From the IMG/VR virus record IMGVR_UViG_3300002180_000050, positions 1 to 29,509 of that record: 29,509 nucleotides of DNA. One strand, 5' to 3'. The notes under the pieces were generated by a model that was given only the letters and a program-made list of their open reading frames with translations, was not told where the DNA came from and ran no database searches. Source of the DNA: a virus. Positions 20,176 through 26,798 of this stretch are shown in pieces (the stretch's first letter is position 1; every line of letters begins with the position of its first letter). Both the position numbers and the translations under genes were made by a program.

Positions 20176-20356
20176 TTTTGAGAGCCTCTATTCTGTCGTT
20201 TTGCTCGCCGATATGGAGACCCCAGAGAGCTATTTCATCGTCCGTTAAATACCCCTCTGGGAATATATCAGGGCGCACTTCATAAAGGCATTTTCCTAGC
20301 CTGTCAGCGAGAGCAAGGCTTGCCCTTACGCTCCCGTCTTCCCAGAGGGCTTCGGC
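20168..20356 (-). CDS. -1 frame extension of the tail chaperone (T-like, 62 codons)
   Basis: It is read after a slip on G GGA AAG (minus strand, 20362-20356), identical to the lambda G/T slippery heptamer. The extension starts AEALWEDGSVRASLALADRL, has no start codon of its own, and ends at TGA 20168-20170. A GCCCT/AGGGC stem lies just downstream of the heptamer. The fusion (206 residues) would be made in small amount and recruit the tail tube protein to the tape measure during assembly, as known for lambda gpGT. Confidence 0.8.
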   Translation of the reverse strand, partial: AEALWEDGSVRASLALADRLGKCLYEVRPDIFPEGYLTDDEIALWGLHIGEQNDRIEALKSG

Positions 20357-20787
20357 TTTCCCGGCTCTTGACCTTGACCTGTTAGAGCGTCAATTTTATT
20401 GGTCAGCTCGTAGAAAATCACGGGGAAAGTTTCGGCCAGTTTCACAACCGCATCACGGGAATTTGCGTCTATCTTCGGCGACACTGATCCAAGCATTAAC
20501 GATTCAATTCTACGCGATACGTCTTGCGGAACATCAGCGCCCGTTAAGCCTAGCGCACTCGTTACCGCTTCGATCTTATCAGGCGCATTAGCCAGCGCAC
20601 CGATCAATGCCCGCGCTGTTTCAGTCCGGTCATAAGCCTGTTTGGTTTGCGCCACCTCGATAGCTGTCAGTCCTTTGACAGTCCACACGGCCTCCTCACC
20701 ATCGGCAAAATACTCTGCCAAGTCTGGGACTTTTACATCCTCAGTGCGTGGCGAGTATTTTGCCTGCGTGAATCTATCTAAGTCCAT
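20326..20787 (-). CDS. Tail assembly chaperone (G-like, 153 aa)
   Basis: Located between the major tail gene and the tape measure, as is lambda G. The main product ends in a flexible PGKPKPSGKTGA. Its middle (VWTVKGLTAIEVAQTKQAYD) is typical of siphovirus chaperones that coat the tape measure and are absent from the mature tail. A -1 slip at residues 143-144 makes the longer GT form. ATG 20787 overlaps the preceding stop as TAATG. Confidence 0.8.
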   Translation of the reverse strand: MDLDRFTQAKYSPRTEDVKVPDLAEYFADGEEAVWTVKGLTAIEVAQTKQAYDRTETARALIGALANAPDKIEAVTSALGLTGADVPQDVSRRIESLMLGSVSPKIDANSRDAVVKLAETFPVIFYELTNKIDALTGQGQEPGKPKPSGKTGA

Positions 20788-21779
20788 TAAGACAGCACGT
20801 CGATGGTTTTGCTTTCAGGTGTGATGGTGCACGATACGGGGCGTTTACCCTGTACCGGGTTGGCAATCGCCACACCTAAAATGCCCTGGGTGTATTGCTT
20901 AGGGAAAGAAGTGTCGCGGTCTGGTCGAAACTCAAACCATAGTGACTCGCCTTCCTGCTGTACAACAGCATCAGTAATGCCGTCAACACCCTGGAACGTG
21001 AATGTGGCCTGCCCCAATGATGAGCTAGATGAGCCGATAGGGCCATCGTAAGTATCTGTGCTCGACACGCTGTAGCTTGGCTTGGCTGGCACCCAGTCGC
21101 TTACGTTTGGCACTGCTGAAAATAAAGGAGTAGATCCTTTAATCCAAACCTTTTTCGTAACTGATGCCGTGTGAATCAATGGCAGCGCGTCGGCAAATGT
21201 AACTTCGCCTGTGCCGCTATCCAGTGAATAGACAGGGAAGTCACTACGCTCTTGATGAGATCCTACAACTTGATAAATCTCAGTGCTTAAAACATCGCCC
21301 GCCGTTACCGATGAGGTGCGAACTTGGCCGATCTCAACCGAACCAACAGGGATAAAGGGAGGGCCACCCGTCGCGCCTCGGGTTTCTGACAGCGTGGGGC
21401 CATCAGTACCGGAAACCGCAGCCAATGCGCCAGAGCTGTTAATAGTAATCGAGGTTACATTGATAATATCTGTAGTGATGCCGCGAGTAATTGAAACATT
21501 TCCAGACGATACTGACACATCGCCGTCGGCGTCTGCTCCTGTAGCTTCTGGCATTTTTGCGGTCAGCGCTGCGACAGTCACACTGTCATTGGTGCCGGTG
21601 TTAGGCGTGATGACTCCGCCCGTCAAAAGGCCGTAAGGGGCTACTAGCGCCTCCGATCCTGCCTTGTTTGAGATAGGAGAGAAAGACGCGGCAAACGTGG
21701 TGTAATCGCCGCTGTCCGTCATTTCTTCAAAAGCCTGTGCAACTTGCCCGGCTTCGTATTTTAAAATTGAACGACCCAT
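20787..21779 (-). CDS. Major tail tube protein (330 aa)
   Basis: A beta-rich protein in the V position. It has an N-terminal GRSILKYEAGQVAQAFEEMT, a threonine/serine-rich middle with GTNDSVTVAALTAKMP, and a C-terminal VSCTITPESKTIDV. The central GQATFTFQGVDGITDAVVQ is typical of hexameric tube subunits. It is longer than a minimal tube protein, so an added surface domain is likely in residues 60-200. ATG 21779 follows AGAGGATAAAATC. Confidence 0.75.
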   Translation of the reverse strand: MGRSILKYEAGQVAQAFEEMTDSGDYTTFAASFSPISNKAGSEALVAPYGLLTGGVITPNTGTNDSVTVAALTAKMPEATGADADGDVSVSSGNVSITRGITTDIINVTSITINSSGALAAVSGTDGPTLSETRGATGGPPFIPVGSVEIGQVRTSSVTAGDVLSTEIYQVVGSHQERSDFPVYSLDSGTGEVTFADALPLIHTASVTKKVWIKGSTPLFSAVPNVSDWVPAKPSYSVSSTDTYDGPIGSSSSSLGQATFTFQGVDGITDAVVQQEGESLWFEFRPDRDTSFPKQYTQGILGVAIANPVQGKRPVSCTITPESKTIDVLS

Positions 21780-21790
21780 GATTTTATCCT

Positions 21791-22201
21791 CTACGATAAT
21801 GTGTAAGGGTCGCCCCTCACATGACTGAATTTAATTGTAAATTGCGCTTCTGCGCCTACGAACGTGGAATTTAAAGTGATCCCGCCGCCGTCGTATTCTG
21901 TGTTTTGTGCTAATCCGCCGAACGTACTATCGGCGAACATTTCCGTAATAATTTCGGCTTGCAGTGCGTTGGCCTGCGCTCTTTGCGTATCGCCATCACG
22001 CCCAATTGTTGCCGCTGCTCTTGCTACTGCCACGGGTATTTCGATGATCGTTTCGTCATAGTCGCTGGTCGCTGTTTCAACATCGTCGAGCACTAGCGTT
22101 ATTGGTAGCTCTCGCTCATCTGTGGGGATTTCGGTGTTATATTCACCGCCTACCGCAAGGGTTATTGCTGCTAATAGTTGCTCGCGTATTGATACCGGCA
22201 T
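21791..22201 (-). CDS. Tail terminator, gpU-like (136 aa)
   Basis: gpU caps the tail tube and joins it to the head. The protein has the alpha/beta layout of this family: an N-terminal helix (IREQLLAAITLAVG), a central ELPITLVLDDVET, the strand TIIEIPVAVARAAA, a helix AQANALQAEIITEMF, and a final strand AQFTIKFSHVRGDPYTL. The position between Z and the major tail gene matches lambda. ATG 22201 is two bases beyond the preceding stop. Confidence 0.7.
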   Translation of the reverse strand: MPVSIREQLLAAITLAVGGEYNTEIPTDERELPITLVLDDVETATSDYDETIIEIPVAVARAAATIGRDGDTQRAQANALQAEIITEMFADSTFGGLAQNTEYDGGGITLNSTFVGAEAQFTIKFSHVRGDPYTLS

Positions 22202-22203
22202 AG

Positions 22204-22824
22204 CTAGACCGGGTACTTCTTCTGCAATAAGTAATTAATTGATTCGAGCATTTTCGACTCGTAAATCTCTTCGGCTTCAACGTCTTCCTTGATGTTGCCA
22301 AACGCCTGCGATACCGATGGCCCATACAGCAATAGCAATTTTCCGCCTTCCGGCCCTGCTGTCTTCCTGCGCTGTGCTATTGATACGATCCCGCTTTTCA
22401 GCAAGATATAAAACGGCTTTCCTGTGCCGTCAGAGCTGCCCTGCACAATCTTTCGCTTGCCAGGTGTTACCTCTACACGCATGCCTCGCGGGGGCACTGG
22501 GGGCGCTTGGCTGCCCGTCCATGTATTATTTCTAATTGCTGGCGTGGTCGAATATCTCGATAACAACCGGCCTTTTTTCTTTGCTTTTACGCGGCCTTGT
22601 AAATTTGAGTTGGTCGCCTTGCTTTTAATGTCGAGCTTGTCGCGTACTTCACCAGCTTTGATTTTTAGCTCTGCTCGAATGCCAACACTTGCCGCAGTTC
22701 TGGCAATCGGTAATGATTTATTGATCGCAATACGAAACGCATTTTTTGAATTGCCGCCGACAAACTCCAAAAGACTGATCGCGTCTTTTACTTGACCTTG
22801 ATTGACTTCGACAGCGTTCGTCAT
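22204..22824 (-). CDS. Minor tail protein Z-like (206 aa)
   Basis: The basic N-terminal half, with RIAINKSLPIARTAASVGIR and the charged AKKKGRLLSRYS, and the later GMRVEVTPGKRKIVQGS and GKPFYILLKSGIVSIAQRR match the Z family, needed for correct head-to-tail joining in lambda. The C-terminus is acidic and helical. It sits between FII and U, the lambda order. ATG 22824 overlaps the preceding stop as ATGA. Confidence 0.75.
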   Translation of the reverse strand: MTNAVEVNQGQVKDAISLLEFVGGNSKNAFRIAINKSLPIARTAASVGIRAELKIKAGEVRDKLDIKSKATNSNLQGRVKAKKKGRLLSRYSTTPAIRNNTWTGSQAPPVPPRGMRVEVTPGKRKIVQGSSDGTGKPFYILLKSGIVSIAQRRKTAGPEGGKLLLLYGPSVSQAFGNIKEDVEAEEIYESKMLESINYLLQKKYPV

Positions 22825-23138
22825 GCTTTAACCGTCATGCTGTATTCAATGCCGTTATCTTTAAACACGTCATCAACGTGATATGTCGTACTACCCACTA
22901 AAAACTGATGATCTTTAAACGGCCTGATCGGTATTTCTGACTTTCTGACGCTAACCACGGCTTCCACCCCGGCTACGTCAACACCGGCTTCTGAATACGT
23001 TTGCAGGTCTTTATCAACCAACACCAAGCAGCTCGCGTTAATGACAACCGAGTCTTCGTCGAGAGCGATGGCAGCATCACCATGAAAGTTGTAGATGCTG
23101 CCATTTCTCGAATCAAACTTGTCGTCAAAAGAACTCAC
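22821..23138 (-). CDS. Head-tail joining protein, FII-like (105 aa)
   Basis: Length, position and beta-rich build fit gpFII, which completes the head by binding gpW and receives the tail. The C-terminal part (RPFKDHQFLVGSTTYHVDDV, then EYSMTVKA) has the recurrent pattern of that family. The start codon is GTG 23138, joined to the preceding stop as TAGTG. The similarity is moderate. Confidence 0.65.
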   Translation of the reverse strand: MSSFDDKFDSRNGSIYNFHGDAAIALDEDSVVINASCLVLVDKDLQTYSEAGVDVAGVEAVVSVRKSEIPIRPFKDHQFLVGSTTYHVDDVFKDNGIEYSMTVKA

Positions 23139-23506
23139 TAAGCAACGGTGCCAGGTGTGCCGGTCAGCTTAACGGCGATGGTAGTAACACCATTACCGGC
23201 AGCCTCAGCCGCGAAACAAGCCGCGCCCGTTACATCGCCAGTTGCAGGTGTTGCTGCGTTGTCATCAAAAGCACCAGCCGACACATCCCATGTCAGGCTT
23301 TCGCCTTGGGCGATTACAGCCGCAGATACTTTGGCGAAGTTATAAACACCAGTTACAGCAACCGCGCCTGTGCCTGTAGTGGCGGCAATATCAACCAGGG
23401 CAACGCCAAGCGTTTCGCCCATAACCACTAAATCACCAGAGCTGATGGCAGAGCCTGAGTTTGAATAATCAATGACGTTGCCGTCTTGTACAAAATTTGT
23501 AGCCAT
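23138..23506 (-). CDS. Capsid decoration protein, DUF2190-like (122 aa)
   Basis: The opening MATNFVQDGNVIDYSNSGSA and the continuing ISSGDLVVMGETLGVALVDI are typical of DUF2190 proteins, small trimeric beta proteins that bind the outside of the expanded capsid, filling the place of lambda D. The C-terminal half is alanine-rich with TIAVKLTGTPGTV. The gene follows the capsid fusion directly. ATG 23506 follows GAGGGTTTAGAAA. Confidence 0.8.
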   Translation of the reverse strand: MATNFVQDGNVIDYSNSGSAISSGDLVVMGETLGVALVDIAATTGTGAVAVTGVYNFAKVSAAVIAQGESLTWDVSAGAFDDNAATPATGDVTGAACFAAEAAGNGVTTIAVKLTGTPGTVA

Positions 23507-23557
23507 TTTCTAAACCCTCAAAATAATTAAATGGCGCTATTAAACGCCCGGCTTAAT

Positions 23558-25609
23558 TTATGCGCCTGCGTCTGTAACAGCACCTTGATAGCCAACACCG
23601 GCAATACCGTAGTCCAAGGACACTTTGTAGCTAGTGCCATCGACCGTAAAGCCCTGCTCCATCTCTATGGTAGGCTCTTGCATACCATCCAAAAATGCGA
23701 CCTCAAGCACAGGCGCAATGGCTGGATCAGCAAACAAGTAGCGGCGTGTGCCGGTAATGCGTGGTGAGTCAACAACATCGCCAAACAGCCCGCGTACCAC
23801 GTTGGGCTTGCGCTGGTTCTTGCTGGTATCGTCGTTGTATTCCTGTGCGTTAACTTCGCGCATTGAGCCACCAAGGCCAATTGGCACAACGGCCACGGCT
23901 GGGGATAAGTCGAGGAAGTCGTTACCGCCATTGTCCTGCTGGCTGGCCATGATTACGCGGTTAGCGTCAATGGCGGCAACACTGATTGCAGACCCCGCAC
24001 CGATGTTGTTGTGGTCGGCGTGGAACAATGATTTACCATCGCCTAGCAAGGGGCCAAGGCCGCTATTAGATGTAAGGGCGGTGTAAACGTCAGACTCAAT
24101 AGTGCGGGCTGCACTACGGCCTAGATCGGCGGCGATGCTTACAAACGCGCCAAGGTCATCATTAACAACCATTTCGCGTGATAGGCCGATAATCAAACCC
24201 TTCGTGGAAGCTGTGATTGACTCTTTGGTGCCGTCGCCTAAGCTGCCGTTTTTGTACTCGTTCAGCTCGGTTTTGCCCATCAAATTGCCGATAGAGCCGC
24301 GCATGTAGCGATTGTGAGCGCGAAAGTCTGAAACACTGCCAACCGCACAGAATCGACGCCATGTATCAGCCGCTACGTTGTAGCCACCCAATAGCGCTTT
24401 GTGCATGGTGTTTTCGAGCAGAATCGGGAAGTCGCTACCAGAATAAGTAAAGGCAGCGGCAACAATCTCTTTCTTGCTCATGTGTGCCGATACAGCGCCG
24501 CAACGGTCAAGCGATGCTTTTGCAAAGTCGAGCAATGTGTGCCCCATGTAACCAGCTTTGATGGCTTCTTGACGCATTTCCGGCGTACCCTTGCCAGCTT
24601 TGCACAAAATAGCCGAGATGCTAGCGGCGCGTATTTCGTCGCTATGGTCAACAACAGTAATACGGCTAACTGACTGCGCGGGCTGCTGGCCTTTAGCAAG
24701 GACTTCAAGCAACTGAATGCCAGCGGCCTGTGCTGTTACCTTGTGGTCATTCTCGCAAGATTCGCGCAGAGCCAGAATCTCAGGCGTCTGCTCAAAGCCT
24801 TCAAACTTCGCTCGAATCTCAGTGCGGCGCGATTGATCGGCGGCCAGAATGTCGGCAGTAGATTTAACCGCTTTCACTTCTGCTTTAGCCTCAACATCCT
24901 TAGCTTCTACAGGCTTTGCTTCGGCGGGCTTTTTAGTCTCAACTTTTTTAGCTTCGACCTCTGGCTTTGTATTAGCTTCTGTTTCTTTTGGCATGGTTTT
25001 TAATCCTGTGGGCGCTTTGTGCCCTGCTTCGTTGATTGAGTTAATTAATGACGCTGCAATCTGCATTGGTTCCGTGATTTCATCCACGAGGCCGAATGCA
25101 AGTGCCTCTTCTGCGTTGAAGTAGTGGTCTTTGCCGCCTGATAACAGCGCTTGAATTTCGTCGAGAGTCTTGCCGGTTTTTGTGGCGATGCCTTGCGCAT
25201 AAATCTCTGTCCACTTGTCGAGAACGTCGGCCATCTCTCGCATATCATCAGCACGACCCGCTGCGCCGCCGTGGGGCTGGTGCAACATCAAGAGCGCATT
25301 ACTGGCCATTGTGGTGCGGCCTGGGCCTGATGAGATATAGGCGGCCATCGAATAGGCGACTGAATCAATAACGTATTCAATGCTTGCGGGGTGCGAGTCG
25401 AGCGCGTTGGCAATAGCGATGCCGTCCGGTACTGATCCACCGTAAGATGCGATGCGCACCTTTATTGTTTCGGCATCAATCTCTGCAATTTCTTTGACTA
25501 GGGTTTTCGCCTCTACAGTTTCATCAAACCAGCTAGGGCCAATGTCGCCATAAATCCAGACTGTAGGCGTACCGTCGTGCGCTGCTTTAATTTCGTAGGG
25601 TTTTGGCAT
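23558..25609 (-). CDS. ClpP-like prohead protease / major capsid fusion (683 aa)
   Basis: The first 190 residues are a ClpP-type serine protease. The likely triad is S87 (DSVAYSMAAY), H110 (LLMLHQPHGG) and D161 (GGKDHYFNAEEA), with the oxyanion turn SYGGSVPDG (55-63). Then comes a charged low-complexity linker (about 210-250, repeats of the type KPVEAK) that suits a scaffold. From about 310 on is the capsid subunit: FPILLENTMHKALLGGYNVA, ESDVYTALTSN and LFHADHNN. The fusion should be cut by its own protease after assembly. An internal start at M206 (ATG 24994, AGGA upstream) might add a scaffold-capsid form. ATG 25609 follows GGAGTGAGTTTTT. Confidence 0.9.
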   Translation of the reverse strand: MPKPYEIKAAHDGTPTVWIYGDIGPSWFDETVEAKTLVKEIAEIDAETIKVRIASYGGSVPDGIAIANALDSHPASIEYVIDSVAYSMAAYISSGPGRTTMASNALLMLHQPHGGAAGRADDMREMADVLDKWTEIYAQGIATKTGKTLDEIQALLSGGKDHYFNAEEALAFGLVDEITEPMQIAASLINSINEAGHKAPTGLKTMPKETEANTKPEVEAKKVETKKPAEAKPVEAKDVEAKAEVKAVKSTADILAADQSRRTEIRAKFEGFEQTPEILALRESCENDHKVTAQAAGIQLLEVLAKGQQPAQSVSRITVVDHSDEIRAASISAILCKAGKGTPEMRQEAIKAGYMGHTLLDFAKASLDRCGAVSAHMSKKEIVAAAFTYSGSDFPILLENTMHKALLGGYNVAADTWRRFCAVGSVSDFRAHNRYMRGSIGNLMGKTELNEYKNGSLGDGTKESITASTKGLIIGLSREMVVNDDLGAFVSIAADLGRSAARTIESDVYTALTSNSGLGPLLGDGKSLFHADHNNIGAGSAISVAAIDANRVIMASQQDNGGNDFLDLSPAVAVVPIGLGGSMREVNAQEYNDDTSKNQRKPNVVRGLFGDVVDSPRITGTRRYLFADPAIAPVLEVAFLDGMQEPTIEMEQGFTVDGTSYKVSLDYGIAGVGYQGAVTDAGA

Positions 25610-25841
25610 AAAAACTCACTCCAATATAGCCGGAATGATATAAGCCTAGAGTGTGCCAAAATAGGGCAAAGTGCCGCTTTTAACACACTGTTGGCTTTGC
25701 GTCTGGATGCAAATAAGGGGCTTCTTGTATCCAGTGAATAACGCGAGGAGCGTTTATGTGATTTTGATCTAAAGCAATACTTGCCGCTAGCAAATAACTT
25801 GTTATAATGAACTCACACAAACAAGAACGCGGAGAAATAAA
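25610..25841. other. Intergenic control region between capsid operon and inverted island
   Basis: There is no protein gene here. It holds the ribosome site of the capsid fusion, an imperfect ten-base inverted repeat CTGGAT-G-CAA / TTG-T-ATCCAG (25703-25712 with 25725-25734), and the plus-strand island promoter. On the minus strand TATA-like blocks occur near 25630-25645 with no clear -35, which would suit an activator-dependent promoter. That is inference. Confidence 0.4.
25781..25808 (+). promoter_or_regulatory. Plus-strand promoter of the inverted island
   Basis: TTGCCG (25781-25786) and a perfect TATAAT (25803-25808) are 16 bases apart. Transcription would begin near 25815, ahead of GCGGAGAAATAAAATG. 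Confidence 0.6.
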
Positions 25842-26039
25842 ATGGCTAAAGTAATACAAGAAGTGTTGGAAGAATCAATGAAGGCTATAGCGCAGCATTA
25901 CGCTGACAAAATGATCGCACAAGGCATTACGCCCACTAAGGCGCAAATTGAAGAATCTCTACAGAACAACTGGGAAAAAGTGAGCAAGGAAGTGTCAGAA
26001 CTTTATGCGCAGGTTATGGCTCAGTTGGAGGCGGCGTGA
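25842..26039 (+). CDS. Small helical protein, first gene of inverted island (65 aa)
   Basis: ATG 25842 follows GCGGAGAAATAAA. The product is entirely helical and mildly acidic (MAKVIQEVLEESMKAIAQHY and onward, ending VSELYAQVMAQLEAA). No fold family is recognised. The next gene starts within its stop (GTGA). It has its own promoter and opposes the late operon. Confidence 0.6.
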   Translation: MAKVIQEVLEESMKAIAQHYADKMIAQGITPTKAQIEESLQNNWEKVSKEVSELYAQVMAQLEAA

Positions 26040-26179
26040 GTCGCCGCTTAACATGGGCGCAGGATGGATATGGTCGCAACTTCCTACATTACAGTGATGA
26101 GCTTATTGTTATTTTATGCGGCCTGCCAGGCACTTCAGGAATGGAGCTTAAATGGTTGCACGAGGATTATGGGCCATGA
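26036..26179 (+). CDS. Small hypothetical protein (47 aa)
   Basis: The start is GTG 26036, in a GTGA overlap with the preceding stop and behind GGAGGCG. The product reads SRRLTWAQDGYGRNFLHY, then ELIVILCGLPGTSGMELKWL and a short acidic end. Both ends overlap neighbours, which supports the frame. No function is recognised. Confidence 0.5.
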   Translation: MSRRLTWAQDGYGRNFLHYSDELIVILCGLPGTSGMELKWLHEDYGP

Positions 26180-26349
26180 CGCCATCACAACAAGCGATAG
26201 AAGCAGGGCTGGAAAGCCTTGCTCAGGTCATAAAGCTAACAGGGCAAAGCCGCCAAACGCTAGCGAACTGGCAGCGAGACAAGCCCGACCTGTTTAGAAT
26301 TGTCTTAACAGGGTGTGCAACTGAGATCCATGGAGAAAATAATGACTAA
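26176..26349 (+). CDS. Small helix-turn-helix protein of the island (57 aa)
   Basis: The start is ATG 26176 (ATGA overlap with the preceding stop). Residues 15-45, with SLAQVIKLTGQSRQTLANWQ and then KPDLFRIVLTGC, match a recurrent small phage DNA-binding protein with one helix-turn-helix. It could govern the island promoter. An eight-base overlap leads to the next gene. Confidence 0.65.
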   Translation: MTPSQQAIEAGLESLAQVIKLTGQSRQTLANWQRDKPDLFRIVLTGCATEIHGENND

Positions 26350-26557
26350 AGTATATCTTCAAAACTCAACACAAAAACGCGACGATCTAAAAACTAGCAA
26401 CGAGCGCGCCGAATTCGATTTTAAGAAAATGTACTTGAATGCGATAAATCGGGATCAGTTCGACGATGACGGCACTCTGAAAATCACCGCTGGAATAATT
26501 GAAGGGTTTTACGTTGCCGGCGAGTCTAGCCCCGAATTATTCGGTACACGGTTCTAG
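26342..26557 (+). CDS. Small hypothetical protein (71 aa), convergent with the Mor-like gene
   Basis: ATG 26342 follows ATGGAGAAAATA within the end of the preceding gene. The product is charged (LQNSTQKRDDLKTSNERAEF, then NAINRDQFDDDGTLKIT) and ends GESSPELFGTRF. Its last 32 bases overlap those of the Mor-like gene on the opposite strand. It is unrecognised. Confidence 0.6.
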   Translation: MTKVYLQNSTQKRDDLKTSNERAEFDFKKMYLNAINRDQFDDDGTLKITAGIIEGFYVAGESSPELFGTRF

Positions 26558-26798
26558 GCGATACGTTGTACTTCTTGCAGATTGATTTTAAGTTGTTGCC
26601 TTTGAAGTCTGCCAAAATCATGGCGGAGCGCTCTTGCGCTGTTAACAGGTGGAACTGACATGGCCAGTAGTATTTCTGTCCGGCTATGTCATTGTCTGCC
26701 CCCCACATGATAATGCGCTCTGCAACGGTCGTGGCTTTCTTTTCATTGTCGCCAGTTTCAATTAAGGCTGTTTTTATCAGGTCTGCTAACTGGGTCAT
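26526..26798 (-). CDS. Mor-like transcriptional activator (90 aa)
   Basis: The C-terminal part MILADFKGNNLKSICKKYNV and then SPRTVYRIIRG has the Mor/C (Mu middle activator) form: F-G-N...LA/C..Y.VS...Y.I.. as helix-turn-helix. The preceding GADNDIAGQKYYWP resembles the Mor dimer region (GG..IYIP). Mor proteins bind a dyad upstream of a promoter lacking a -35 and recruit polymerase. The gene overlaps terL as ATGA and lies ahead of the capsid operon, so it might boost late expression. It is slightly shorter than Mu Mor. Confidence 0.7.
   Translation of the reverse strand: MTQLADLIKTALIETGDNEKKATTVAERIIMWGADNDIAGQKYYWPCQFHLLTAQERSAMILADFKGNNLKSICKKYNVSPRTVYRIIRG

Noticed and set aside
22317-22795. 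Plus-strand open frames opposite the Z-like gene
   Set aside because: The minus-strand gene has family features and proper junctions on both sides; the plus frames have neither.
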